Under the pieces are notes generated by a model. It was not told where the DNA came from, ran no database searches, and saw nothing but the letters and a program-made list of their open reading frames with translations. A stretch of DNA of 64,000 bases, taken from positions 4,092,001-4,156,000 of the forward strand of contig JBBCGH010000001.1 of assembly GCA_037200445.1 (NCBI GenBank), read 5' to 3'. The position numbers were made by a program, and so were the translations under genes. Source of the stretch: Alphaproteobacteria bacterium (GTDB lineage: Bacteria; Pseudomonadota; Alphaproteobacteria; Rhizobiales; Xanthobacteraceae). Positions within the stretch are counted from its first letter, which is position 1. Each line of letters starts with the position of its first letter. This document shows positions 37,374 through 46,664 of the stretch, piece by piece.

Positions 37374-38885
37374 TTATTGCAGCGTCAGCGCCACGAAGCG
37401 TACGTCGCCTTCCGAATTGGCGACCAGCAGCAGCGCGGTCTTCTTGCCGTCCTTCTTGAGCTGGTCGATGCGCTTCTGCACGTCGGCCGGATTGGTGACC
37501 TCCTCATCCGTCACCTTGACGATCACGTCGCCGGCATTGAGCCGCTTCTCGGCAGCGGCCGAATTCGCATCGACCGCCGTGATCACCACGCCCTTCACCG
37601 AATCCTTGATCTTGAACTTCTTGCGCAGGTCGTCGTTCATGCCCGCGAGGTTGAGGCCGAGCGCCTTCTGCACCACCGACTTGTCCTCGGCCGGCGCATC
37701 GGTCTTCACCGAAGCAGGCTGCGGCGTGTCTTCCAGACGGCCGAGCCGCACGGTCTTCACCTCTTCCTTGCCCTTGCGCACGACCACCACCGGCACGTCC
37801 TTGCCGACCGGCGTGTCGCCCACGATCTTCGGCAGGTCGCGCATCTCCTTGATGTCTTTGCCGTCGAACCTAATGATCACGTCGCCCGGCTCGATGCCGG
37901 CGGGCTTCGCCGGTCCCTTGTCGTCGACGCCGGCAACGAGCGCGCCGCGGGCCGGCTTGATATTGAGGCTGTCGGCGATCTCGTCGGTCACCTGCTGGAT
38001 CTTCACGCCGAGCCAGCCGCGCCGCACTTCCTTGAACTCGCGCAGCTGGTCGAGCACCGCCATCGCCGTCACCGAGGGAACCGCAAAGCCGATGCCGATC
38101 GACCCGCCGGAGGGCGAGATGATCGCGGTGTTCACGCCAATCACCTCGCCGTCGAGGTTGAACAGCGGCCCGCCCGAGTTGCCGCGGTTAATCGCGGCGT
38201 CGGTCTGGATGTAGTTGTCGTAGGGGCCGGAATTGATGTCGCGGTTGCGCGCCGACACGATGCCGGCCGTTACCGAGCCGCCGAGGCTGAACGGATTGCC
38301 GATCGCGATCACCCATTCGCCGAGGCGGAGCTTGTCGGAATTTCCGAACTTCACCGCCTTGAGCGGCTTGTCGGGCTTCACCCGCAACAACGCGAGGTCG
38401 GTCTTGGAATCCTTGCCGATCAGCTCCGCCTTGAGCTTGGAGCCGTCGTTGAACACGGCGGTGATCTCGTCCGCTTCGGAGATGACGTGATTGTTGGTGA
38501 CGATAAGTCCCGACGCATCGATCACGAAGCCGGAGCCGAGCGAATTGACCCGGCGCGGAGTGCGCTCCGCGTTGGGGCCCTGGCCCCCGCGCCGGTTCTT
38601 GAAGAATTCCTCGAAGAACTCCTCGAACGGCGAACCGGGCGGAAGTCCGGGTCCGGGCCGCGCTTGGGGGCCTTCGCCGCCCTGTCCTGGTCCCTGCCGC
38701 GTCGCGGGTCCGCCTGCGGTCACCGTCTGCGAGGTCGAGATGTTGACCACCGCATCGATCACGGCCTCGGCCACGTCGGCGATCTTGTCGGGGCCGCGTT
38801 GCGCCTGCGCGGCGAGCGGAAAGGCAAACAGGGCCGCGGCCATCGCGAGCGCGGGTCGGCGGAGAGTGAAAAAGGTGCCGGCCAT
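37374..38885 (-). CDS. DegP/DegQ-type periplasmic serine protease
   Basis: A 503-residue HtrA-family protease and chaperone. The start at 38885 gives a signal peptide ending AAQA. The trypsin-like domain has His133 (TNNHVIS), Asp163 (KTDLAL) and Ser237 (RGNSGGP), and two PDZ domains follow (residues ~290-380 and ~410-500). A glycine/proline-rich insertion lies at residues ~58-100. It degrades or refolds damaged envelope proteins. In the neighbourhood DUF2065, HflC and HflK form the companion membrane-quality block, with an inserted regulator module in between. Confidence 0.94.
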   Translation of the reverse strand: MAGTFFTLRRPALAMAAALFAFPLAAQAQRGPDKIADVAEAVIDAVVNISTSQTVTAGGPATRQGPGQGGEGPQARPGPGLPPGSPFEEFFEEFFKNRRGGQGPNAERTPRRVNSLGSGFVIDASGLIVTNNHVISEADEITAVFNDGSKLKAELIGKDSKTDLALLRVKPDKPLKAVKFGNSDKLRLGEWVIAIGNPFSLGGSVTAGIVSARNRDINSGPYDNYIQTDAAINRGNSGGPLFNLDGEVIGVNTAIISPSGGSIGIGFAVPSVTAMAVLDQLREFKEVRRGWLGVKIQQVTDEIADSLNIKPARGALVAGVDDKGPAKPAGIEPGDVIIRFDGKDIKEMRDLPKIVGDTPVGKDVPVVVVRKGKEEVKTVRLGRLEDTPQPASVKTDAPAEDKSVVQKALGLNLAGMNDDLRKKFKIKDSVKGVVITAVDANSAAAEKRLNAGDVIVKVTDEEVTNPADVQKRIDQLKKDGKKTALLLVANSEGDVRFVALTLQ

Positions 38886-39032
38886 GGACGTTCGGAGCTC
38901 CAAGGGGTTGAGATTCGCCGCGACAGTGCCCCCGGCCCCGTTCAGGCGCAAGGGTGGGATCGTCACGGAACCACTAGGGGGCTCGATTGGGGCGGAAACG
39001 CGGCTCGTGGGTATATCAGGTCCGGAGCCCCC

Positions 39033-40580
39033 TTAAGTCAGCCCCGCTTTCCGCATGCCCTCCAGGAAAAGCTCCATCAGCTCAGGCGTCTGATAGGGAA
39101 CGCTTGCCCTGATCCAATCGATGGATAGCTGCGGCTGCTCGCGCCGCACGATTGCCAGAAATTCCCGGGCTTCATCGACTCGCCCGGCTTGGGCCAAGCT
39201 CGCACAGCGCATGCGTTGCGCGCTCTGAAGACCCGGGCGCAACCGGAGTTGCTCCGAGGCGTATTGGGCCGCTTCGGCAAACCGGCCGACGATGTAGTGC
39301 GAAACCGCGATACTTCCGAGGAATATCGCCATCTCGGGATCAAGGGGACTGAGCCGGATTGCATCTTCCGCATGCTCCATCGCCTCGCGATCCCGCCCTG
39401 AAAACCCCAACCCGTGGCTGAGATAACAGTGAGCCGCTGCAGAGCTCGGATTGAGATTGACGGCCCGGCGAAAGGCGGCGATCGACTCCTCGGTGCGCCG
39501 CTCCATCATGGCCGAATAGCCAAGCGCGATCTGTCCCCAGGGATCGGAATCGTCGAGAGCGGTCGCGCGGAGGACGTGTTGGCGCCCGCTGAGCAATCCG
39601 TGATCGCGGCCCACCCAACCCATGTGCGCGGCAAACACCAGACAAAACCCCAACTGGCTTCGCGCCGGCGCATAATTCGGATAGGTCTCGACCGCCCGCT
39701 CGAGAGCGTCGATCGCGGTCTCGTAGTCCGGACGCGTCAGGCGCCAGAAATGGGCTTGAGCCTGCGCCACGAGTTCCCACGCCCCTAGGTCGGCTGCTGA
39801 GCGCGACAGCGCGCGAACCCCCTCTGCGGCCAGCAGGTGGGGTTCGATCGCGCCCGCGACGCTGCGAGTAATCTCGTCCTGCACGACGAAGATGTCGCCC
39901 AGCTCACGGTCGTACCGCTCTGCCCAGAGATGGCCGCCGGTCATTGCGTCGATGAGCTGCGCACTGATGCGCAGCTGCTGACCGGCGCGACGCACGCTGC
40001 CTTCGAGCACATAGCGCACGCCAAGCTCGCGCGCGACCTGCTTCACATCGACCGCGCGGCCTTTGTAGACGAAGGCCGAGTTGCGGGCGATGACGAACAG
40101 CCAGCGGATGCGCGACAGCCCGGTGATCAGGTCCTCGGACATGCCGTCGGCAAAATGCTCCTGATCCGGATCGTCGCTCATATTGTCGAACGGCAGCACC
40201 GCGATCGACGGGCGGTCGGGCAGCGGCAGCGCCGGGAGATCGTGGTCGGCGGTGGCCGTTGGCCGCGCCGGCGCCATTTTCCCGATGAACCGGTAGCCGC
40301 GCCGGTGCAGTGTCTCGATGTAGCGCGGCCGCCGCGCATCGTCATGGAGCGCTTTGCGAAGCTCCTGGATGCAGGTGACGAGCGCGGCGTCGCCGACCGT
40401 GGTTTCGGGCCACACGGCGCCGAACAGCTCCGCCTTGGTGATCACCTCGCCGGGGCGTTCGGCGAGGAAGGTCAGCAGCGCAAGGGCCTTCGGAGTGAGT
40501 CGGACCTCGCGCGGGCCGGACATCAGCCCGCCGCGCGGTTCAAGCCGATAGCGCCCGAAGGTAAGTGTCCGCCCCGGCAT
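39033..40580 (-). CDS. Winged-helix regulator with TolB-like and TPR domains
   Basis: A 515-residue regulator. Residues ~5-100 are an OmpR/CadC-type winged helix (LTPKALALLTFLAERPGEVI, GDAALVTCIQELRKAL, IETLHRRGYRFIG), residues ~120-260 a TolB-like amino-terminal fold (SIAVLPFDNMSDDPDQEHFADGMSEDL), and residues ~270-510 tetratricopeptide repeats. No membrane segment, so cytosolic. The ATG at 40580 directly precedes the winged helix. Divergent from a secreted TPR protein 142 bases away, which is its likely target. The input signal is unknown. Confidence 0.87.
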   Translation of the reverse strand: MPGRTLTFGRYRLEPRGGLMSGPREVRLTPKALALLTFLAERPGEVITKAELFGAVWPETTVGDAALVTCIQELRKALHDDARRPRYIETLHRRGYRFIGKMAPARPTATADHDLPALPLPDRPSIAVLPFDNMSDDPDQEHFADGMSEDLITGLSRIRWLFVIARNSAFVYKGRAVDVKQVARELGVRYVLEGSVRRAGQQLRISAQLIDAMTGGHLWAERYDRELGDIFVVQDEITRSVAGAIEPHLLAAEGVRALSRSAADLGAWELVAQAQAHFWRLTRPDYETAIDALERAVETYPNYAPARSQLGFCLVFAAHMGWVGRDHGLLSGRQHVLRATALDDSDPWGQIALGYSAMMERRTEESIAAFRRAVNLNPSSAAAHCYLSHGLGFSGRDREAMEHAEDAIRLSPLDPEMAIFLGSIAVSHYIVGRFAEAAQYASEQLRLRPGLQSAQRMRCASLAQAGRVDEAREFLAIVRREQPQLSIDWIRASVPYQTPELMELFLEGMRKAGLT

Positions 40581-40722
40581 GCATTTCTCCGCTCGCGACG
40601 CTAGCACACACCTCCCATAGAAATCCCGTTTCTCGCTTATGACTTGCCGCGCCGACGCGCCTACCGTGGGACACCACGGCGCTATTTTTCCAAGACATTT
40701 AGAGCGAAGCAGGAGACCCACG

Positions 40723-42300
40723 ATGAGATCACCATTCGCAATTGCAGCCACGGCCATGGCGGGATTTGTCCTCGCGCTACCAGCAACCGCACAAGCGGAC
40801 GACGCCAAGCTCGGCCAAGTGCACTTCGAGACGTCGTGCAAACCTGAAGCGCAAAAGCTCTTCAACCGCGCGATGACATACCAGCATTCGTTCTGGTACC
40901 GCGCATCCCAGAAGACATTCGAGGACGCGCTGGCGGCCGATCCTGAATGCGCGATTGCCTACTGGGGCATCGGTCAGGCCTTGCTCTACAACCCATTCAG
41001 TCCCCCGCCGCCGAAGAACCTCGCCGACGGGCTCGCCGCCATTCAGAAAGGCAAGGCTGCTGGCGCGAAGACGCAGCGCGAGCGCGACTTTGTCGACGCT
41101 CTTGGTGCCTTCTATACGGACTACGACAAGGTCGATCATCGGACGCGTGTTCAGGCTTACGCCAAGGCAATGGAACAGCTCGCGCAGCGCTATCCAAAAG
41201 ACGATGAGGCGCAGATCTATTACGCGCTGGCGCTCAATATCGCGGCGTCGCCCGCCGACAAGACCTACGCCAGCCAACTCAAGGCGGCCGCGATCCTCGA
41301 GCAAATCTTCAAGCGCCAGCCGCAACATCCGGGCGTGGCGCACTATCTCATTCACACCTATGACTACCCGCCGATCGCGGAAAAAGGGCTCGATGCGGCC
41401 AAGCGCTATTCCAAGATCGCACCTGCCGCGCCGCACGCCCAACATATGCCTTCACACATCTTTACGCGCGTCGGCTTCTGGAAAGAGTCGATTGCGTCCA
41501 ATATCGCCTCGGCGCACTCGGCGAAGGAAGGCAAAGACATCGACGAGCAGATGCACGCTTCGGACTACATGGTTTATGCGTATCTGCAGTTGGGGCAGGA
41601 CACGAAAGCTCGCGCCGTCGTCGACGAGATGAAGACGGTCACCGGCTACGATCGTGTTGCCGGATACTACGCGCTCGCCGCGTCACCGGCCCGCTATGTT
41701 GTGGAACGCGGCGATTGGAAGGCCGCGGCCGATCTCCAAATCCGGCCGAGCCAGTTCGCCTATGTTGACGCGATCACGCATTACGCGCGTGCTATGGGCG
41801 CAGCCCGCTCGGGCAACCCGGACGGGGCCAAGGTGGATATCGCCAAATTGGCCGAGCTGCGCGACAAGCTGCGTCAGGCGAAAGACGCCTATTGGTCGGA
41901 GCAAGTCGACGTTCAGTGGCAAGTCGCGTCCGCCTGGCTGCTCTATGCCGAGGGCAAGCACGACGACGCGCTGAAAGCCATGAGCGCTGCCGCCGACGCC
42001 GAAGACAAGACCGAGAAGCATGTCGTGACCCCGGGCGTGTTGAAGCCGGCGCGCGAGCTCTATGGCGTCATGCTGCTTGAACGCGGCATGCCCAATGAAG
42101 CGCTCGCCGCCTTCGAGACCGTGCTGAAGAAAGAGCCCAATCGCCTGGGGGCCTATGCGGGCGCGGCGGCCGCCGCCGAGAAATCCGGCGATAAAACGAA
42201 GGCGCACGGCTTTTACCAAAAGGTGGTCGCGATCGCCGGCGATGCGGACAAGACGCGCACAGAGGTCGCGGACGCCCGTGCATTCCTCAAGACGCACTGA
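40723..42300 (+). CDS. Secreted tetratricopeptide-repeat protein
   Basis: A 525-residue protein. AGGAGA lies before the ATG at 40723, and residues 1-25 are a signal peptide ending AQA. The mature protein is almost entirely helical pairs of TPR type: QKLFNRAMTYQHSFWYRASQKTFEDALAADPECAIAYWGIGQAL near residue 45, then later units around 190, 260, 420 and 470 (EALAAFETVLKKEPNRLGAYAGAA). It likely binds partner proteins in the periplasm. It is divergent from a TPR-containing regulator and is followed by a small secreted protein. Confidence 0.85.
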   Translation: MRSPFAIAATAMAGFVLALPATAQADDAKLGQVHFETSCKPEAQKLFNRAMTYQHSFWYRASQKTFEDALAADPECAIAYWGIGQALLYNPFSPPPPKNLADGLAAIQKGKAAGAKTQRERDFVDALGAFYTDYDKVDHRTRVQAYAKAMEQLAQRYPKDDEAQIYYALALNIAASPADKTYASQLKAAAILEQIFKRQPQHPGVAHYLIHTYDYPPIAEKGLDAAKRYSKIAPAAPHAQHMPSHIFTRVGFWKESIASNIASAHSAKEGKDIDEQMHASDYMVYAYLQLGQDTKARAVVDEMKTVTGYDRVAGYYALAASPARYVVERGDWKAAADLQIRPSQFAYVDAITHYARAMGAARSGNPDGAKVDIAKLAELRDKLRQAKDAYWSEQVDVQWQVASAWLLYAEGKHDDALKAMSAAADAEDKTEKHVVTPGVLKPARELYGVMLLERGMPNEALAAFETVLKKEPNRLGAYAGAAAAAEKSGDKTKAHGFYQKVVAIAGDADKTRTEVADARAFLKTH

Positions 42301-42313
42301 TGCGTGGGCCGCC

Positions 42314-42706
42314 ATGAGGCATGCCGCGAGAGCAATGATGGCGCTGACCGCGCTTGGTGCGCTCGCGGTGCCGGCCCGTGCCGAACCCGTCACGGTGTTC
42401 GGCTATGCCGGCCTGCTCGGTGAGTGGGAGCTGACCGCGGACGTGACGGAAAAATCTTCCGCCCGCGTCCGCGAATTCCACGGCGCCGTCACCATGACGC
42501 ATGTCGGCTTGTGCACGCAGGACGGCCCGGAGCAGCGCAAGGGCGACATCACGATCGAGATGGTCGGCTCGGCCGCACGCCTGAAGGCCACGATGCGCCT
42601 CGACGGCGTGGAGTGCAGCTATGCGGCGACTTTGTCGGACGCCTACAAAGGCACGATGAGTTGCCCGGGCCGGCCGGCACAGCCGCTTACGCTGTGGGTC
42701 AGATAG
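42314..42706 (+). CDS. Small secreted protein of unknown function
   Basis: A 130-residue protein with a signal peptide ending PARA (residue 23). The mature part is beta-rich (VFGYAGLLGEWELTADV, REFHGAVTMTHVGLCTQDGPEQRKGDITIEM) with three cysteines. It starts 14 bases after the secreted TPR gene, so the two are probably cotranscribed and both act in the periplasm. A strong terminator follows. No family was recognised. Confidence 0.75.
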   Translation: MRHAARAMMALTALGALAVPARAEPVTVFGYAGLLGEWELTADVTEKSSARVREFHGAVTMTHVGLCTQDGPEQRKGDITIEMVGSAARLKATMRLDGVECSYAATLSDAYKGTMSCPGRPAQPLTLWVR

Positions 42707-42707
42707 C

Positions 42708-42760
42708 CCAGAGCCCTATCGTTCTTGGTTGAGACGGAGTCGGGCTCTGGCTTTTTCTTT
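42708..42760 (+). terminator. Intrinsic terminator after the small secreted-protein gene
   Basis: CCAGAGCCC (42708) and GGGCTCTGG (42742) form a perfect 9-bp stem with a 25-base loop, followed by CTTTTTCTTT. It begins one base after the stop codon and fits a rho-independent terminator for the plus-strand TPR operon. Confidence 0.85.
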
Positions 42761-42835
42761 GAGCATGATCTTTTCCGAAAACCGGTTCCCATCCCCGATC
42801 GGTGTCGAGGACATGCTTTTCGGGATCATGCTTTA
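42761..42835. repeat. Short palindromic element, family D (copy 1, with insert)
   Basis: GAGCATGATC on the left and GATCATGC on the right flank TTTTCCGAAAACCGGTTCCC and CTTTTCGGG. The copy at 60022-60070 lacks the roughly 25-base segment seen in the middle here. The right end overlaps the stop codon (TAA on the minus strand at 42835-42833) of the DUF2065 gene. Confidence 0.75.
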
Positions 42836-43018
42836 TCCCCGCACCAGCCACACCAGCACGACACCGATCACGGCCGAGGCGATCCCGATCACGCGCAACG
42901 TGCCGTCCGGCGTCTCCAGTACGTGCGCCATGGCGTTCTTGGCGCTTGCCGGGCTTGCGGCAAAGATCAGCCCCTCGATCACGAATACGAGGCCGAGCGC
43001 GACGATGAAATCCGTCAT
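42833..43018 (-). CDS. DUF2065 inner-membrane protein
   Basis: A 61-residue protein with two membrane helices (FIVALGLVFVIEGLIFAA and LRVIGIASAVIGVVLVWLV) joined by a short loop with the conserved P-GTLR pattern. DUF2065 proteins (YjeT-like) are regularly encoded next to hflC in proteobacteria, as here. Function unknown, possibly with the HflKC complex. The stop codon lies in the end of a palindromic repeat element. Confidence 0.9.
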   Translation of the reverse strand: MTDFIVALGLVFVIEGLIFAASPASAKNAMAHVLETPDGTLRVIGIASAVIGVVLVWLVRG

Positions 43019-43093
43019 GCGGGGACAAACCGGTCAGGACCGCGGCCAGCCGGCCGCGGCGCAGCGTTTCCTCATGGCGCGGGCAGGTTAGCG

Positions 43094-43987
43094 CTATTTC
43101 TTGCCGTCTTCACGAGACTTGCCGGATGGGTCGGCAAAATAGCGGAAGAAGTCCGAGTCGGGCTTGATCACCAGGCGCGTGTCGTTGGCACGCAGCCCGG
43201 TCTCATAAGCCTGCATCGAGCGATAGAAGGCGAAGAAATCGGGATCGCGCTGGAACGCCTCGGCGAAGATGCGGTTTCGCTCGGCATCGCCCTCGCCCCG
43301 GGTTTGCTCGCCTTTGGACTGGGCATCGGCCAGGAGCACTGTCACATCGCGGTCGGCGCGCGCCTGAATCTCCTGCTTGCGCTGCGAGCCGTTGGCGCGG
43401 AACTCAGCCGCCTCGCGCTGACGCTCGGTCTGCATGCGCTGGTAGACCGCCTGGCTGTTCTGCTCCGGCAGGTCGGCGCGGCGGATGCGGACATCGACGA
43501 CGGTGATGCCGAAGGCCGCCGCCTCGCGGTCGAGCTGCTCACGTACGCGCGCCATCAATGTCGCGCGGTCGTCGCGCACCACGTGGGTGAGGGTCGATTC
43601 GCCAAGCACACGGCGCAGCGCTGCGTTGAGCAGGGTCGAGAGCCGCGAGTTCGCACCCTCCACCGAGCCGACCGATTGATAGAACAACAGCGCGTCCTTG
43701 ATCTTGTAGCGCGCAAAGGCGTCGACCACGAGCCGCTTCTGGTCCGAGGCGATGACTTCCTGCGCAGGATTCTCGAGGTCGAGAATGCGCTTGTCGACAT
43801 AGATGACGGTGTCGATCAGCGGATACTTCCAGTTCAGTCCAGGTTCAGTAACAACCCGCACCGGCTGACCGAGCCGGACGACCAGCGCAAGACGCGTCTG
43901 ATAAACGGTGAACAGCGACGAGTAGCCGACGATCGCCGCGATGACGGCGAGGACCAGCAGCACCCCGCCCGCAATACCGAGCTTCAT
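43094..43987 (-). CDS. hflC: HflC, SPFH membrane protein (FtsH modulator)
   Basis: A 297-residue SPFH-domain protein with an N-terminal membrane anchor (LGIAGGVLLVLAVIAAIVGY), then the prohibitin-like domain (LALVVRLGQPVRVVTEPGLNWKYPLIDTV, split across residues 33-62) and a long coiled-coil helix (QTERQREAAEFRANGSQRKQEIQ). With HflK it forms a large cage around the FtsH protease and restrains it. Its start overlaps the HflK stop by 4 bases. Length normal. Confidence 0.95.
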   Translation of the reverse strand: MKLGIAGGVLLVLAVIAAIVGYSSLFTVYQTRLALVVRLGQPVRVVTEPGLNWKYPLIDTVIYVDKRILDLENPAQEVIASDQKRLVVDAFARYKIKDALLFYQSVGSVEGANSRLSTLLNAALRRVLGESTLTHVVRDDRATLMARVREQLDREAAAFGITVVDVRIRRADLPEQNSQAVYQRMQTERQREAAEFRANGSQRKQEIQARADRDVTVLLADAQSKGEQTRGEGDAERNRIFAEAFQRDPDFFAFYRSMQAYETGLRANDTRLVIKPDSDFFRYFADPSGKSREDGKK

Positions 43988-45123
43988 TGGTTGCCTCCCG
44001 TCGTGCCGTTCGTGGCCGGCCGCTTGACCAGCTCGTTGAGCGGGAGCACCGGCACGACGCCGCTGCCGGAGCCCGGCTGACCGTTGCCCTGGTCGATGAT
44101 CACCTTGTCGACGCTGCCGAATACGCGCTCCATCGTCTCGAGATAGAGGCGCTGGCGCGTGACGTCCGGCGCTTTCTTGTACTCGTCGAGGATCTTGGTG
44201 AAGCGCGCCGCACGGCCGCGCGCATCCGCAACCGTCTGCTCGCGATAGGCTTCGGCCGACTGGGTGACTTGCGCGGCACGGCCGCGCGCTTCCGGCACCA
44301 CGCGGTTGGCATAAGTCTGCGCTTCGTTCTGGGCACGCTCGAGGTCGGCGCGCGCCGCCTGCACGTCGCGGAAACTATCGATCACCTGCTGGGGCGGATC
44401 GACCTTCTGCATCTGCACCTGGGTGATCTGGATACCGGACTGGTAGTTGTCGAGCACCCTTTGCATCAGCTCGTGCACCGCGGTCTCCGTCGCCTGGCGC
44501 GCGCCGGTGAGGATCGCCTGAATCTCGGAGCGGCCGACCACCTCGCGCATCGCGCTTTCGGCGACCGCTTTCACCGTCCCCTGCGGGTTCTGGATGTTGA
44601 ACAGGAATTCGCCGGCGCCGCCGACCTTGACCTGCCAGAAGACCGTGAAGTCGACATCGACGATGTTCTCGTCGCCGGTGAGCATCAGGCTCTCTTCCGG
44701 AATGTCGCGCACCTGCGTGCCGCGCCGCGGGTCCTCGATCAGCCGCATGCCGATATGGATCGGCTGCACCACGGTGACCTTGGGCGTCAGAACGGTCTCG
44801 ATCGGATACGGCAGGTGATAATTGAGGCCGGGCTTGGCGTCGCGGATGTACTTGCCGAAGCGCAGCACCACGCCGAGCTCGTCCGGCTCGACCCGGAAGA
44901 AGCCCGAGAACCCCCACACCACGATCGCGGCAAGCACGATCAGCACCACGCCGCGCCCGCCGAGATTGCCGCCGGGCAGGATGCCCTTCAGCCGGTCCTG
45001 GCTGCGACGCAGCAGTTCTTCGAGATCGGGCGGGGTTGGGCCCGACGACTGCGGACCCGAGCCCCATGGTCCCTTGGAGCCCCCTGAGCCCCACGGGCCG
45101 CCGCCCTGGTTACTCCATGGCAT
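43984..45123 (-). CDS. hflK: HflK, SPFH membrane protein (FtsH modulator)
   Basis: A 379-residue partner of HflC. It has a glycine-rich N-terminal tail (GGGPWGSGGSKGPWGSGPQ), a membrane anchor near residues 58-78, the SPFH domain (DELGVVLRFGKYIRDAKPGLNYHLPYPIE, residues ~85-115) and a coiled coil (residues ~260-320). It acts in the cytoplasmic membrane with HflC and FtsH. It is the upstream gene of a coupled pair, in the same direction as DHFR and thymidylate synthase further upstream. Confidence 0.95.
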   Translation of the reverse strand: MPWSNQGGGPWGSGGSKGPWGSGPQSSGPTPPDLEELLRRSQDRLKGILPGGNLGGRGVVLIVLAAIVVWGFSGFFRVEPDELGVVLRFGKYIRDAKPGLNYHLPYPIETVLTPKVTVVQPIHIGMRLIEDPRRGTQVRDIPEESLMLTGDENIVDVDFTVFWQVKVGGAGEFLFNIQNPQGTVKAVAESAMREVVGRSEIQAILTGARQATETAVHELMQRVLDNYQSGIQITQVQMQKVDPPQQVIDSFRDVQAARADLERAQNEAQTYANRVVPEARGRAAQVTQSAEAYREQTVADARGRAARFTKILDEYKKAPDVTRQRLYLETMERVFGSVDKVIIDQGNGQPGSGSGVVPVLPLNELVKRPATNGTTGGNQ

Positions 45124-45245
45124 TGAAATCTCTCCTGCCCGGCCAACTTGGCCAAGTTCCGGGCCTGTTCAGGCCGCCTTATATGGGACGCGACTATGGC
45201 TTTCAACGGAAGCCGGCGATGCGGCCTGCCGTCGCGGAGACGGAG

Positions 45246-45770
45246 TTAACGATTGGGCGTGGGTTCAACCCTGACATAAGTGACGAAATCGAACGGTGCG
45301 TCATCGCCTTCGCCTGCCGCCCGCTCCTCTCGGGCAGCCTCGCGCCAGACCGCGGGATCGATGGGCGAGAAGCCAGTATCGCCCTCCGGCTTTGCGTGGA
45401 TACGGGTGATCTCCAGCCTTCCTGCGAGCGGCATCATCTCTGCGTAAATCTCCGCGCCGCCGATCACCATGATGTCCGTACCGCGCCGCAACGCGTCGCC
45501 GCGCGCGGCCTCAAGCGCGGATTGAAGCGATCGCGCGGCGAGGACACCCGGCGCCGTGAAATCCGGGTCGCGCGTCACCACGATATTGGTGCGCCCGGGC
45601 AGCGGCTTCACCTGGGTCGAAACCCAGGTCTTGCGCCCCATCACGACAGGCTTGCCCACGGTGAGCGCGCGAAAGTGTTTCATGTCGGATTTGAGCCGCC
45701 ACGGCATCGTGCCGCCGCGCCCTATCACGCCGTTCTCGGCGACGGCAGCGATGATGACGATCTGCGTCAC
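45246..45770 (-). CDS. folA: Dihydrofolate reductase
   Basis: A 174-residue enzyme that reduces dihydrofolate with NADPH, renewing the cofactor used by thymidylate synthase encoded nearby. It has AAVAENGVIGRGGTMPWRLKSDMKHF (N-terminal pocket, split over residues 8-34), VVMGRKTW near 42, and VIGGAEIYAEMMPLA near 102. Length slightly above E. coli FolA. Overlaps the GNAT gene by 4 bases (ATGA). Confidence 0.95.
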   Translation of the reverse strand: MTQIVIIAAVAENGVIGRGGTMPWRLKSDMKHFRALTVGKPVVMGRKTWVSTQVKPLPGRTNIVVTRDPDFTAPGVLAARSLQSALEAARGDALRRGTDIMVIGGAEIYAEMMPLAGRLEITRIHAKPEGDTGFSPIDPAVWREAAREERAAGEGDDAPFDFVTYVRVEPTPNR

Positions 45771-46249
45771 GCCCGCTCCGCGAGGCGTGCCAGCGCGTCC
45801 CTACTGACGCGCACGCCGGTCCACTCATCGAGCATCTCGGCGCCGAGCGACTTGTAGAAGTCGATCGAGGGCGTGTTCCAGTCGAGCACCGACCACTGGA
45901 AGTGACCCCAGCCGTTTTCGCGGCACCTGCGCGCGAGATGAATCATCAGCGCCTTGCCGATCCCTTTGCCGCGATGCTCCGGTCGCACGAACAAGTCTTC
46001 GAGGTAGAGGCCGGACTTTCCGCTGAAGGTCGAGAAGTTCAGGAACCAGAACGCAAAGCCGACCGGCTCGCCGTTCCATTCGGCGAAGTCGCAGAACACG
46101 CGCGGGCTCGGCGCGAACACGGCCGCGCCGATCATCGCCTCGGTCGCGACGCACTCGTTGGTGAGCTTTTCGTATTCGGCAAGCTCGCGGATGAACCGAA
46201 GGGCGAGGGGAGCTTCGCCCGGACGCGCAGGGCGGATGGAGAGGGTCAT
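45767..46249 (-). CDS. GNAT family N-acetyltransferase
   Basis: A 160-residue acetyltransferase. Acetyl-CoA-binding motif A is LEDLFVRPEHRGKGIGKALM near residue 84, and the C-terminal LDWNTPSIDFYKSLGAE is typical of spermidine/diamine-type N-acetyltransferases (SSAT-like). The start at 46249 precedes TLSIRPA; an ATG six codons upstream is possible. It lies between folA and the HEPN pair, coupled to folA by overlap. Substrate unknown. Confidence 0.88.
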   Translation of the reverse strand: MTLSIRPARPGEAPLALRFIRELAEYEKLTNECVATEAMIGAAVFAPSPRVFCDFAEWNGEPVGFAFWFLNFSTFSGKSGLYLEDLFVRPEHRGKGIGKALMIHLARRCRENGWGHFQWSVLDWNTPSIDFYKSLGAEMLDEWTGVRVSRDALARLAERA

Positions 46250-46256
46250 AAGACCG

Positions 46257-46664
46257 TCACGCAACATGCAAGTGCGTCAATAAATCCTCTCTCAAATAGA
46301 TTGGAATCGCGCCCTCAAAATAATGACCACCTGTAAAAGTTGTGTCGATCCGCCGGCCTTCGAACGGTGCAATCCGGATATACGCGCCAAGGGCGCGCGC
46401 GCGTTCAATCTGATGACTATCCACGATCACGTCGCCTAGTGAAAACACCTGCCTGAAGGGCATCTCATTTTTGAGGGCAGATACCGCAGCGATCAGCTTG
46501 CGCTCGTCTGCGAAGGATTGCGCCACAATAAACAGTACCCAACCGCCCCGCTCCTCGCGCCAGTCCCAATAAGCGGCGACGAGCGCAAGCCCATCGTTCA
46601 CGAGCTTCTGAACCAGCTTCTTGGAAGCCTCGACCTTGCTTTCTACCAAAGACTGGTCAGCCAT
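46257..46664 (-). CDS. Unknown protein, downstream partner of the HEPN gene
   Basis: A 135-residue protein without a recognised family. It has an N-terminal helix with KKLVQKLVNDGLALVAAYWDW, a beta strand GGWVLFIVAQSF, a basic/aromatic middle and an end with TFTGGHYFEGAIPIYLRE. Its start lies inside the last 22 bases of the HEPN gene, so the two are a coupled pair. No nucleotidyltransferase GSxxxGxxxSDxD motif is present. The gene is AT-richer than its neighbours at places, in keeping with transfer. It may be the antitoxin-like or effector partner. Confidence 0.7.
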   Translation of the reverse strand: MADQSLVESKVEASKKLVQKLVNDGLALVAAYWDWREERGGWVLFIVAQSFADERKLIAAVSALKNEMPFRQVFSLGDVIVDSHQIERARALGAYIRIAPFEGRRIDTTFTGGHYFEGAIPIYLREDLLTHLHVA

